Below are positions 22,945-29,355 of a stretch of 42,142 nucleotides of DNA, one piece after another. Numbering within the stretch: position 1 is the first letter of the stretch; each line of letters starts with the position of its first letter. A program made the translations under genes and the position numbers. The DNA comes from a virus, in the IMG/VR virus record IMGVR_UViG_3300025138_000091, positions 1 to 42,142 of that record, one strand, 5' to 3'. The notes under the pieces were generated by a model that was not told the DNA's origin, made no database searches, and was given only the letters and a program-made list of their open reading frames with translations.

Positions 22945-23189
22945 AACAGGTTCGTAAAGACAATCTTGCATGGTACATCAAGTGGTGTGCGAGTCTTCTT
23001 CTTATCACCTCTATGGCGGCAAGGGCAACTGGTCTGGAAGCGTTTAGTCTCTTCGACTTGTATCTCAGCACCGTAGGGGTCTTCGGATGGCTTTTGGTTG
23101 GTATACTCTGGAATGATAGAGCCTTGATTATACTTAACGCTGTGGGGTTTATTATACTCCTCGCTGGAGTCTTTAAATCTTTAGTTTAA
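22941..23189 (+). CDS. Small three-span membrane protein conserved in marine phages
   Basis: This encodes 82 residues from ATG 22941, which gives an ATGA overlap; an ATG 9 nt earlier is in frame. Pattern: short basic start, W-Y-I-K-W and a hydrophobic span, then two more spans with a G-W-L-L-V-G-I-L-W-N-D-R-A motif between them. I recall similar short proteins with the WNDRA motif in marine phages and bacteria, with no known function. Confidence 0.6.
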   Translation: MKQVRKDNLAWYIKWCASLLLITSMAARATGLEAFSLFDLYLSTVGVFGWLLVGILWNDRALIILNAVGFIILLAGVFKSLV

Positions 23190-23201
23190 TATATACACTC
23201 T

Positions 23202-23645
23202 ATGAATAAAATACAATTAGCAATGCAGAACAAAGTCAATGATGCACTCGGTGAGATTGAGTATCAGATTGACCAGTTTATGGATAACGGTTATAAGACT
23301 AAGTTTGATATGGTTAAGTATCTTACTGGGTTAGAATACAAACGCAAACTGGTTGAACTCATGCGCCACGAGTGGGATGGTTTAATCTCTGAGTTGGTGT
23401 CTACTGAAGAAGACTTCGTTGAAGCCTACTCTATGATGACGAAGGCAGAAAAGAACCGTTTTCTTAAGTTTCTTCGTGGTCTAGGTAAAGGGTGTGATGA
23501 TTATATCGCACTCAATGAGAACGAATGGGCTCAAGAGACAGCAGCCAAGCGATTACGCAACAAATCCAAAAAAAGAAATCAGAAAAGAATCGAAGAAATC
23601 AGTCAAGGCACTGGGTATGCAAAGAAAAAGTCTAAAAGGGCCTAG
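23202..23645 (+). CDS. Charged helical protein with basic tail, function unknown
   Basis: This encodes 147 residues. A helical acidic N-terminal half contains EIEYQIDQFMDNGYKTKFDM. The C-terminal 35 residues are very basic (KRLRNKSKKRNQKRIEE), which suggests nucleic-acid binding. There is no Shine-Dalgarno; a TATACA sequence lies just upstream of the start, so a leaderless transcript is possible. The last 29 nt overlap a tiny membrane gene. Confidence 0.55.
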   Translation: MNKIQLAMQNKVNDALGEIEYQIDQFMDNGYKTKFDMVKYLTGLEYKRKLVELMRHEWDGLISELVSTEEDFVEAYSMMTKAEKNRFLKFLRGLGKGCDDYIALNENEWAQETAAKRLRNKSKKRNQKRIEEISQGTGYAKKKSKRA

Positions 23646-23733
23646 TAAAACTCTGCTTATCAGTGTATACTGTATCTACAGTTTACTTTTAATAGGGGCA
23701 ACATCTGTTTTTATAGATGGTTTGCTCGGGTAA
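23617..23733 (+). CDS. Tiny membrane peptide
   Basis: This encodes 38 residues from ATG 23617. The frame is open further upstream but only as a shadow of the previous gene. Twelve basic residues precede one membrane span (about 14-33). The stop is directly followed by a strong RNA stem (23734-23803). It is tentative because of its length. Confidence 0.4.
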   Translation: MQRKSLKGPSKTLLISVYCIYSLLLIGATSVFIDGLLG

Positions 23734-23803
23734 GGGGCAGGGAAACGAACATCACCAAGTCCACAATTTATTCACGACATGCGTGAGAGTGTTTTCCCAC
23801 CCC
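23734..23803 (+). other. Folded RNA element between a small gene and tRNA-Thr
   Basis: GGGG (23734-23737) with GGGAAAC pairs with GTTTTCCC-A-CCCC (23791-23803) with one bulged T. Inside, TCACG and CGTGA form a second hairpin with a 5-nt loop. The element begins immediately after a stop codon and ends 18 nt before the tRNA. It could be a processing signal for the tRNA, a terminator-like element without a T-run, or a small RNA. Confidence 0.45.
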
Positions 23804-23821
23804 TCCAGTTTAATTTAACAC

Positions 23822-23897
23822 GCTGGGTTAGCTCAGTTGGTAGAGCAACTGATTTGTAATCAGTAGGTCGTCAGTTCGAACCCGACACTCAGCACCA
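23822..23897 (+). tRNA. tRNA-Thr (anticodon UGU), CCA encoded
   Basis: A 76-nt cloverleaf. The acceptor stem GCTGGGT/ACTCAGC has one G-U pair. The D arm is GCTC/GAGC, and the anticodon stem ACTGA/TCAGT has loop TTTGTAA, anticodon TGT at 23855-23857. The T loop is TTCGAAC, and the encoded 3' end is ACCA. The T stem has one A-C mismatch (23873 with 23883), unusual in an otherwise canonical tRNA. It would read ACA and, with wobble, other Thr codons, which are common in this AT-rich genome. Confidence 0.95.
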
Positions 23898-23913
23898 TTT
23901 TGAAGGAAAATAA

Positions 23914-24117
23914 ATGTTAGAACTCATATTATTACCATGGATACTCTTCAAGTATCTTTTTTCACTCGGATTATGGGCAGGTTTGTTCATGACAATACAT
24001 TATCAATGGAAAAAGAGGTGTCTTACAGAGAAAATCATCATTCTTGGCGATAAAATCTTTAAAAGAAATCAAAAATCAGTGAATGCTGACCTAGATGACC
24101 ATTATAATAATCTATAA
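23914..24117 (+). CDS. Small membrane protein
   Basis: This encodes 67 residues starting 16 nt after the tRNA behind a GAAGGA Shine-Dalgarno. One long hydrophobic stretch (about 3-31) may span the membrane once or as a tight hairpin; the rest is basic and hydrophilic. Its stop codon lies inside a perfect TATAAATA box. Function unknown. Confidence 0.55.
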   Translation: MLELILLPWILFKYLFSLGLWAGLFMTIHYQWKKRCLTEKIIILGDKIFKRNQKSVNADLDDHYNNL

Positions 24118-24120
24118 ATA
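24113..24120 (+). promoter_or_regulatory. Perfect T4 late promoter box TATAAATA, 5 nt before a start codon
   Basis: TATAAATA is the exact T4 late consensus. It overlaps the stop of the upstream gene and ends 5 nt before ATG 24126, which lacks a Shine-Dalgarno sequence. Confidence 0.6.
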
Positions 24121-24125
24121 AGAAT

Positions 24126-24299
24126 ATGGACTTATACATCATACATTTTATCTTTATTAGTGTTTGTGCTTCTGGTTCTTATCTTATGGGTGAGTATCAA
24201 GGGCGTAAAATTGGCCATTCTGAAATGGTTGCCGACCTTCTACATAGAAATATGGTGACACAAGACGCCCTAAATAAAGAATATAACATAACAAAATAA
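24126..24299 (+). CDS. Small membrane protein behind a late promoter box
   Basis: This encodes 57 residues. An N-terminal hydrophobic segment (about 3-21, with Cys14) acts as a membrane anchor or signal; the mature part is hydrophilic and contains MVADLLHRNMVTQDALNKEY. It begins 5 nt after TATAAATA, so it is probably made late from a leaderless mRNA. No family is recognised. Confidence 0.55.
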   Translation: MDLYIIHFIFISVCASGSYLMGEYQGRKIGHSEMVADLLHRNMVTQDALNKEYNITK

Positions 24300-24319
24300 T
24301 TCATAACAGGAAATATATT

Positions 24320-25525
24320 ATGAAAAACAAACCAACAGTGATTCTTGGTGTGAATACATCACATGACACAGCAGTGGCAGTCGTTGAAGACGGCATTGTC
24401 AAACATGTTTACGAAGAAGAGCGAAGTCGCAGAAGTAAATATTGGTCACCCTCAGAAGATAATAATGGCGATGAACCTTACGAAGAGTTAGGACTCGTCT
24501 GTATCGAACACAAACAACTACATTCTCCAGACTATCTGGCGTTCGCCTCCTTCGATAGGAGAGACTTTAAGGTCAATGTGACAGACAAGGTGAAGCATGA
24601 CAGGGAACTGCAACAGGCACTCATTAAAGATATATCTAGTCAACAGTTATCATATGAACATTTAGTTTCAATACAAAGTAAATATGGTTCGTCTGTATTT
24701 CAAAAGAATACTCGTAAAGAAGATGAAGACGAATATATTAACAAGGCAATCTCACAACAAGTACAACCTAAGGATACTGGAGTAGAGTTCAAACCAGAAC
24801 ATCATTACTTCCATGCTGTGTGTGGTAGTCATCTATCCCCATACGAAGAAGCAATATGCATCACATGGGACGGTGGTGGTTGGAATACTCACTTTGAAGA
24901 CTGGCCTGGTTATCAAGAGATTGAATGTATCTGGCATTATAAAAATGAAGAAGTCACCCCCTTATATAAAAGATATTCTAATCATAGATTCTTATCTGAT
25001 TTAAGAAATAATATGAATATGGGTGGTTGGGGTGAAGACCCTCTCATGTGTATGAACGATGAGACTTATGATTACGATGGTGTCGAGTCTGTATTTACTT
25101 CTTATCCGAGTATGGGTATGAACTTTAGTAACATGTCCTACGCATTAGGTTGTGACGAACATGGTCGTGCCGCTGGTAAAGTTATGGGTATGGCATCTTA
25201 TGGTACATTACAACCTGATGGCAGTATGGGTAACATATGGAATAAACATACGACTGCAAATAAATTAGAACATGATTCACTTGACCATGCACAAACAGTT
25301 ATTCAGAAGGCATTAGATTTAGTTCCGAATTGCAAGAACATTGTCCTTTCAGGTGGGTTTAGTTTAAACTGCACCAACAATGCAAAGTATTTGAAACTCT
25401 TTCCAGATGTTCAGTTCTTTGTTGACCCTATCCCTCACGATGGTGGTACGGCAGTTGGGGCTGCACTTGACATGCATAGAAGTATATTAAAAGGAGAAGA
25501 GAATGCTACTGACACAAATTCATAG
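24320..25525 (+). CDS. Carbamoyltransferase, N-terminal (Kae1-like) half of a split enzyme
   Basis: This encodes 401 residues matching the first domain of NodU/CmcH/TobZ carbamoyltransferases. Recognisable elements are the start ILGVNTSHDTAVAVVEDG, the metal-binding H-H-Y-x-H-A (about 154-159), TWDGGG, GRAAGKVMGMASYG and the LSGGFSLNCTNN motif near 346-357. In the family this domain forms carbamoyl-adenylate from carbamoyl phosphate and ATP. The usual single chain (about 550-600 residues) is interrupted here at the domain boundary; the C-terminal part is a separate gene overlapping by 23 nt. The phage enzyme may carbamoylate a sugar or a modified nucleotide. Confidence 0.85.
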   Translation: MKNKPTVILGVNTSHDTAVAVVEDGIVKHVYEEERSRRSKYWSPSEDNNGDEPYEELGLVCIEHKQLHSPDYLAFASFDRRDFKVNVTDKVKHDRELQQALIKDISSQQLSYEHLVSIQSKYGSSVFQKNTRKEDEDEYINKAISQQVQPKDTGVEFKPEHHYFHAVCGSHLSPYEEAICITWDGGGWNTHFEDWPGYQEIECIWHYKNEEVTPLYKRYSNHRFLSDLRNNMNMGGWGEDPLMCMNDETYDYDGVESVFTSYPSMGMNFSNMSYALGCDEHGRAAGKVMGMASYGTLQPDGSMGNIWNKHTTANKLEHDSLDHAQTVIQKALDLVPNCKNIVLSGGFSLNCTNNAKYLKLFPDVQFFVDPIPHDGGTAVGAALDMHRSILKGEENATDTNS

Positions 25526-26117
25526 AGAACTAGACGCTGTTCTAGAAGAGTTAATAGAACATCAACAGATAGTTGGTATATACCAAGAAGAGTCTGAATG
25601 GGGTCCTCGTGCGTTAGGCAATCGTTCTATTATGTTTGACCCTAGACATAGAGATGCAAAGAACATACTCAACATGGTGAAGAAGAGAGAGTCCTATAGA
25701 CCTTTTGCTTGTACAGTTATGTTAGAACATGCAGAAGAATACTTTGACATGTTGCAATTACCAGAATCACCTTGGATGTCATTTGCACTTCAGTGTAAAC
25801 CAAAGGCACTCAAAGATATACCTACATTGGTTCACTCAGATAACACATGTAGAATTCAAACAGTTACAGAAGAACAGAACCCAAACTATTATAATTTAAT
25901 TAAAGGGTTCTATGAAGAAACAGGTGTACCGATTATATTCAATACATCATTTAATCTAGGTGGCGAATCAATTGTCGAAACAGTATACGATGCAATCGAT
26001 ACATGTAATCGTTCAATGATTAATCATTTATATATTCCAGAAGACCAAGAAATTCATATACCTTATGACTCGATAAAAGATAAGACTGAGTTTTTACCAA
26101 AGGATAATAATGAGTAG
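25503..26117 (+). CDS. Carbamoyltransferase, C-terminal half of a split enzyme
   Basis: This encodes 204 residues matching the C-terminal domain of NodU/CmcH carbamoyltransferases: EESEWGPRALGNRSI (about 28-42), RPFACTV, and the late IIFNTSFNLGGESIV motif. It has its own AAGGAG Shine-Dalgarno 6 nt before ATG 25503. The SD lies inside the upstream gene, so this looks like a genuine two-gene enzyme, not a simple frameshift. The two proteins should associate to rebuild the active site. Its stop overlaps the next gene by 8 nt. Confidence 0.85.
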   Translation: MLLTQIHRELDAVLEELIEHQQIVGIYQEESEWGPRALGNRSIMFDPRHRDAKNILNMVKKRESYRPFACTVMLEHAEEYFDMLQLPESPWMSFALQCKPKALKDIPTLVHSDNTCRIQTVTEEQNPNYYNLIKGFYEETGVPIIFNTSFNLGGESIVETVYDAIDTCNRSMINHLYIPEDQEIHIPYDSIKDKTEFLPKDNNE

Positions 26118-26367
26118 GCAGAGTTATCATATGTACCGTAACGATAACAGAAGTGCTGAAGTCTGGAAATCAGAAAATGGTTTCGAAGTCGACTTAATGG
26201 AAGATGGCAAACTGATAGAGTGTAGACAATTACATACTTATTCAGAATCATATGCAGAGGACTGTGCCGACAATTGGTGTCAAGGTATGTTTGATGTAGA
26301 GAAAGACGGAAGTTTTTATGGATACAAAGAACGAAATAACAACTTTTATCCTGGCCTAGATGACTAA
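26110..26367 (+). CDS. Small protein of unknown function
   Basis: This encodes 85 residues, acidic, with aromatic residues and three Cys (about 40, 53 and 59) in the middle. The sequence GFEVDLMEDGKLIECRQL is a typical beta-hairpin, followed by a helix. Its stop lies inside a late-promoter-like box. I recognise no family. Confidence 0.55.
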   Translation: MSRQSYHMYRNDNRSAEVWKSENGFEVDLMEDGKLIECRQLHTYSESYAEDCADNWCQGMFDVEKDGSFYGYKERNNNFYPGLDD

Positions 26368-26370
26368 ATA
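26363..26370 (+). promoter_or_regulatory. Late-promoter-like box ACTAAATA, 5 nt before iscA-like gene
   Basis: ACTAAATA overlaps the upstream stop and ends exactly 5 nt before ATG 26376; no Shine-Dalgarno is present. The spacing is the same as at four other genes. Confidence 0.45.
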
Positions 26371-26375
26371 ATTAT

Positions 26376-26708
26376 ATGATAGAAGTCACCGATATTGCAA
26401 TTCAGAAACTAGTAGAACGCAATGTACCTAAAGTCAGACTTGGTGTGACAGGTGGTGGGTGTGCAGGATATGAATATGTATTTGCAGAAGATATTCTAAG
26501 AGAAGGAGACGAAGTATTAGATTACGGTAAGTTCTCTTTTCTTATAGATGCAAACAGTCAACCATTTCTAAATGGTATGACTTTAGATTATGTTAAAGAA
26601 GGATTAAATGAATTTTTTAAATTCTTAAATCCAAATGAGCAGTCAGCATGTGGCTGCGGAGTGAGTATACAGTTTAATGAAAACATCATCAGCAAAAGCA
26701 AAGGGTAG
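26376..26708 (+). CDS. iscA: A-type iron-sulfur cluster carrier (IscA/HesB family)
   Basis: This encodes 110 residues with the three conserved cysteines of A-type carriers: C29 in GGGCAGYEY and C92-G-C94 near the C-terminus. These bind a [2Fe-2S] or [4Fe-4S] cluster for delivery to apo-proteins. The length is normal for the family. Phage enzymes that need clusters are present nearby (a radical SAM protein), so the carrier may serve phage metabolism or keep host Fe-S proteins working. The last 32 nt overlap a small nuclease gene. Confidence 0.85.
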   Translation: MIEVTDIAIQKLVERNVPKVRLGVTGGGCAGYEYVFAEDILREGDEVLDYGKFSFLIDANSQPFLNGMTLDYVKEGLNEFFKFLNPNEQSACGCGVSIQFNENIISKSKG

Positions 26709-27012
26709 AAATCTACAGAAGTGGGTTGTTACTAAATTAGTAGAACATCTAAAATTAAATCCAGAAGACATGGAATCCAGACCAATGGGTTCATCTGGTG
26801 AAGATGTTATCATGGGTGTTCAATCAAGAGAATATTTCCCATACTCAGTAGAGTGTAAGAATCAAGAGAAGGTCAACATATGGTCTGCCTATGAACAGTC
26901 AGAGGCAAACTGTGGTAAGTATGAACCACTAGTAGTATTTAAAAAGAATAGAAAGAAACCACTAGTATGTGTTGATGCAGAATATTTTATAAAATTACAT
27001 GAGGAAAAATAA
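26677..27012 (+). CDS. Small PD-(D/E)xK nuclease-like protein
   Basis: This encodes 111 residues. It starts with a basic helix (SSAKAKGRNLQKWVV), then G-E42-D43 and the strand YSVE59-C-K61, which together form a PD-(D/E)xK active site as in small phage endonucleases or resolvase-like enzymes. A C-terminal strand VVFKKNRKKPLVCVD follows. It probably cuts or repairs DNA during replication or packaging; the exact substrate is unknown. TAATG links it to the next gene. Confidence 0.7.
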   Translation: MKTSSAKAKGRNLQKWVVTKLVEHLKLNPEDMESRPMGSSGEDVIMGVQSREYFPYSVECKNQEKVNIWSAYEQSEANCGKYEPLVVFKKNRKKPLVCVDAEYFIKLHEEK

Positions 27013-27791
27013 TGAAAGTAATACCAATCGATAATAAAGGAACCCAAGCAGACGAACAACTCTCAAGAAGAGAAAAGGTTTTACTTGACCCTCTTGGTGC
27101 AGCTCAACGAAGTGATGATAGTACAACAGAGGAGGCATATGAATACAAACATGAGATGCCTGTTATATTCCCATTTGGTCCTCCTGTTTATACAGATATG
27201 GTTTCAGAGTTTGCAGTAAATGAATTAGATGAACTCATAGTAGAACTAGGTGGCAAGATTGAATTCGATGCATCTGGTAGACTTGCAGGAAGAATATTAA
27301 AACAATCAGACTTATCATCTGGTATATCAGAAGATTTACACAATGAACTATTAATGCATTGTGATAGATTTTCACATTACGCTACTGGTGAATCTGGAAT
27401 GCCATTGCAACTAGACGGCATCTGGTCTAATATTCAAGAGGCACGAGAATTTAATCCACCTCATTCACATTCAGGTAATTTTTCCTTTGTAGTATATTGT
27501 AGAAATGATTTAGACAAACTTCATATAGATGAAATACAAGACAATGAGTATGATACACCACATGAAGTACAAGGTGAGGATACCACGAATCGTAAACTTG
27601 CTGGTATGATTGAACTAAAGTACGGCGAAGACAACTATATGAACTGGACTGGATATCAACACATACCTAAGCGTAGAGATATAATTATATTTCCTTCTTG
27701 GTTAAGACATGTAGTATTTGCACATTACGAAGAGAACGCTGTTAGAATCAGTGTCGCTGGTAATGTTTCAATAGTTGATTTACCTGCTTGA
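27012..27791 (+). CDS. 2OG-Fe(II) oxygenase family protein (HxH type)
   Basis: This encodes 259 residues. The signature PPHSHSGNFSFVVYC (149-163) supplies the first His ligands, and FPSWLRHVVFAHYEE plus a following RISVAGN holds the distal His and the Arg that binds 2-oxoglutarate. The arrangement is like the gene at 15048. The N-terminal 45 residues are charged and probably flexible. The substrate is unknown. The -35 element of the next promoter overlaps its stop codon. Confidence 0.75.
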   Translation: MKVIPIDNKGTQADEQLSRREKVLLDPLGAAQRSDDSTTEEAYEYKHEMPVIFPFGPPVYTDMVSEFAVNELDELIVELGGKIEFDASGRLAGRILKQSDLSSGISEDLHNELLMHCDRFSHYATGESGMPLQLDGIWSNIQEAREFNPPHSHSGNFSFVVYCRNDLDKLHIDEIQDNEYDTPHEVQGEDTTNRKLAGMIELKYGEDNYMNWTGYQHIPKRRDIIIFPSWLRHVVFAHYEENAVRISVAGNVSIVDLPA

Positions 27792-27817
27792 CAATCAACC
27801 CTCTAATAGAGTATACT
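27788..27817 (+). promoter_or_regulatory. Strong sigma70-like promoter for RNase H
   Basis: TTGACA (27788-27793) and TATACT (27812-27817) are spaced by 18 nt. The spacer lacks CACTTTTTG. TTGACA overlaps the stop codon of the upstream gene. The RNase H start codon is 28 nt after the -10 box. Confidence 0.65.
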
Positions 27818-27845
27818 GGTATCATTAAAAGAACTAGAGAATATT

Positions 27846-28733
27846 ATGATATTAATTGACTTCACACAAACCATTATCGCAGGCCTCATGGCTCAACTGA
27901 AAAGTAACGATAATGAGATAAACGAATCTATGCTTAGGCATATGATACTAAACTCACTTAGAACTTATCAGAAAAGATATGGCAGAGACTACGGTCAGAT
28001 TGTTCTATGTACAGACGCCGGTAATACATGGCGTAAAGACTACTTCCCTTTATACAAGGCGAATCGTAAAAAGTCTAGAGAGGCAGATGCAAGAGATTGG
28101 ACTTTAATCTTTGATACACTGCAACAAGTTAAAGAAGAAATAAGAGATAACTTTCCGTACAAGTATTTGTATGTTGAGAAGTGTGAGGCAGATGACATCA
28201 TCGCCGTCATAGTTAAGAAGTTTCATATGCAAGAAGACATTATGGTTGTCTCTGGTGATAAAGACTTTCAACAACTACACAAATATTCTGGTGTAAGACA
28301 ATGGTCTCCTAATTTAAACAAAGAGATTAATTGTGAAGATGCAAATATGTTTTTAAAAGAACATATATTAAAGGGAGATAAGTCAGACGGCATACCAAAT
28401 ATATTATCTAACGATGATTGTTTAGATGCAGGCATTAGACAAACGCCTTTACGCAAACCTATATTAGATAAATATCTCAGAATCACTATCGGCAATGATG
28501 ATAAATACTACCGTAATTATTTAAGAAATCAAACATTAATTGATTTCGATATGATTCCAGATAAAATAGAAGATGCAATTCTTAGTGAATATTCTAAAGT
28601 AGAACCAGTCAAGGGCAAAGTCTTTGACTATTTACGCACACAAAGATTGAATCAATTAATAGATAACATTGGTGACTTTTCAATAATGGAAACACCCACC
28701 AAGAATATAACGATGGAGAACTTTACATCATGA
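27846..28733 (+). CDS. rnh: RNase H / 5'-3' exonuclease, T4 Rnh type (FEN family)
   Basis: This encodes 295 residues, the size of T4 RNase H. Conserved acidic metal ligands appear in order: D5, D57, E114-x-D116-D117 (CEADDIIA), D138 and D140 (SGDKDF), then the KGDKSDGIPN helix-hairpin motif (about 177-186). The basic R63 and K66 region (WRKDY) matches the phosphate-binding part. The enzyme removes RNA primers and flap DNA from Okazaki fragments. It overlaps the next gene by 4 nt. Confidence 0.85.
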   Translation: MILIDFTQTIIAGLMAQLKSNDNEINESMLRHMILNSLRTYQKRYGRDYGQIVLCTDAGNTWRKDYFPLYKANRKKSREADARDWTLIFDTLQQVKEEIRDNFPYKYLYVEKCEADDIIAVIVKKFHMQEDIMVVSGDKDFQQLHKYSGVRQWSPNLNKEINCEDANMFLKEHILKGDKSDGIPNILSNDDCLDAGIRQTPLRKPILDKYLRITIGNDDKYYRNYLRNQTLIDFDMIPDKIEDAILSEYSKVEPVKGKVFDYLRTQRLNQLIDNIGDFSIMETPTKNITMENFTS

Positions 28734-29248
28734 TTGAAAAATTAAAGAAAGGAAGAGGACGACCTAAGGGCGCCCCAAACAAACCGAAGATAGAACTTAT
28801 TACAGAAAGGACTACACTTCATAAAGATGCAGATGTATACGAGATACTATGTCAGGCAGATTTAGTTGCACAAGATAATGAAGACTTTGCAATTAATGGT
28901 CTTAGAGTATTTGGTGAAACCAATGGTGCAGTTAAACCTGTATGTCAATGGGCATTTGATGAACAAATTGTTTCTAGATTACCAGAAGGCAAAACGCCTT
29001 ACAAACCTAACGATGCACCGGATAGTGATTTGACACCGACATCATTAAGATTCGAATTTAGAAAATTCAAATATTTCTGTACTGATGAAATCAAAGACAA
29101 TCGTAAACAGTCTATGTGGATTGAGTTAATGGAAAGTATACCTGCTAAAGAGGCAGAGGTAATGGAACTAGTCAAAGATAAAACTTGGCCGTTCAAGAAC
29201 ATAACTAAGGAAATGTGTCAAAAGGCCTTTCCTGATGTTGCATTTTAA
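28730..29248 (+). CDS. Conserved T4-like phage protein next to rnh, function unknown
   Basis: This encodes 172 residues. An N-terminal AT-hook-like stretch (KKGRGRPKGAPNKPK, 5-19) should bind the DNA minor groove. The rest has the pattern of a widespread marine T4-like phage family (I think of DUF6433, from memory): LPEGKTPYKPNDAPDSDL, then a FRKFKYF segment, and an end with SIPAKEAEVMELVKDK and a final helix. Its position after RNase H suggests a replication accessory protein. The family match is from memory and not verified. Confidence 0.55.
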   Translation: MIEKLKKGRGRPKGAPNKPKIELITERTTLHKDADVYEILCQADLVAQDNEDFAINGLRVFGETNGAVKPVCQWAFDEQIVSRLPEGKTPYKPNDAPDSDLTPTSLRFEFRKFKYFCTDEIKDNRKQSMWIELMESIPAKEAEVMELVKDKTWPFKNITKEMCQKAFPDVAF

Positions 29249-29260
29249 ATAAATATAACT

Positions 29261-29340
29261 GTCCGCAGAGACTATACATAGAACAAAAGGGAAAGTTTAT
29301 TAATACTTTCCGATGTATGAACTTTCTAGTCGAGTCGGAC
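29261..29340 (+). other. Nested RNA fold in the leader of the 467-aa gene
   Basis: Four helices nest perfectly. GTCCG (29261-29265) pairs with CGGAC (29336-29340). GACT (29270-29273) pairs with AGTC (29328-29331). ATACAT (29274-29279) pairs with ATGTAT (29313-29318). GGAAAGT (29290-29296) pairs with ACTTTCC (29305-29311) around an 8-nt loop. The whole non-coding space between the two genes (107 nt) is taken up by this fold and the palindrome after it. A regulatory leader or a processed small RNA is likely. Confidence 0.6.
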
Positions 29341-29350
29341 TCCATGGAGT
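29339..29350 (+). promoter_or_regulatory. Palindrome containing the Shine-Dalgarno of the 467-aa gene
   Basis: ACTCCATGGAGT is a perfect 12-nt palindrome. Its right half, GGAGT, is the Shine-Dalgarno 6 nt before ATG 29356. Its left half can pair with it and block ribosome access. Its first two bases also belong to the outer helix of the upstream leader fold, so the two structures compete. Confidence 0.5.
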
Positions 29351-29355
29351 AAACA

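Noticed and set aside
25485-25525. The carbamoyltransferase split as a programmed frameshift or a sequencing error
   Set aside because: The second gene has its own well-spaced AAGGAG and ATG at the domain boundary, so two genes are the simpler reading. An error cannot be fully excluded.
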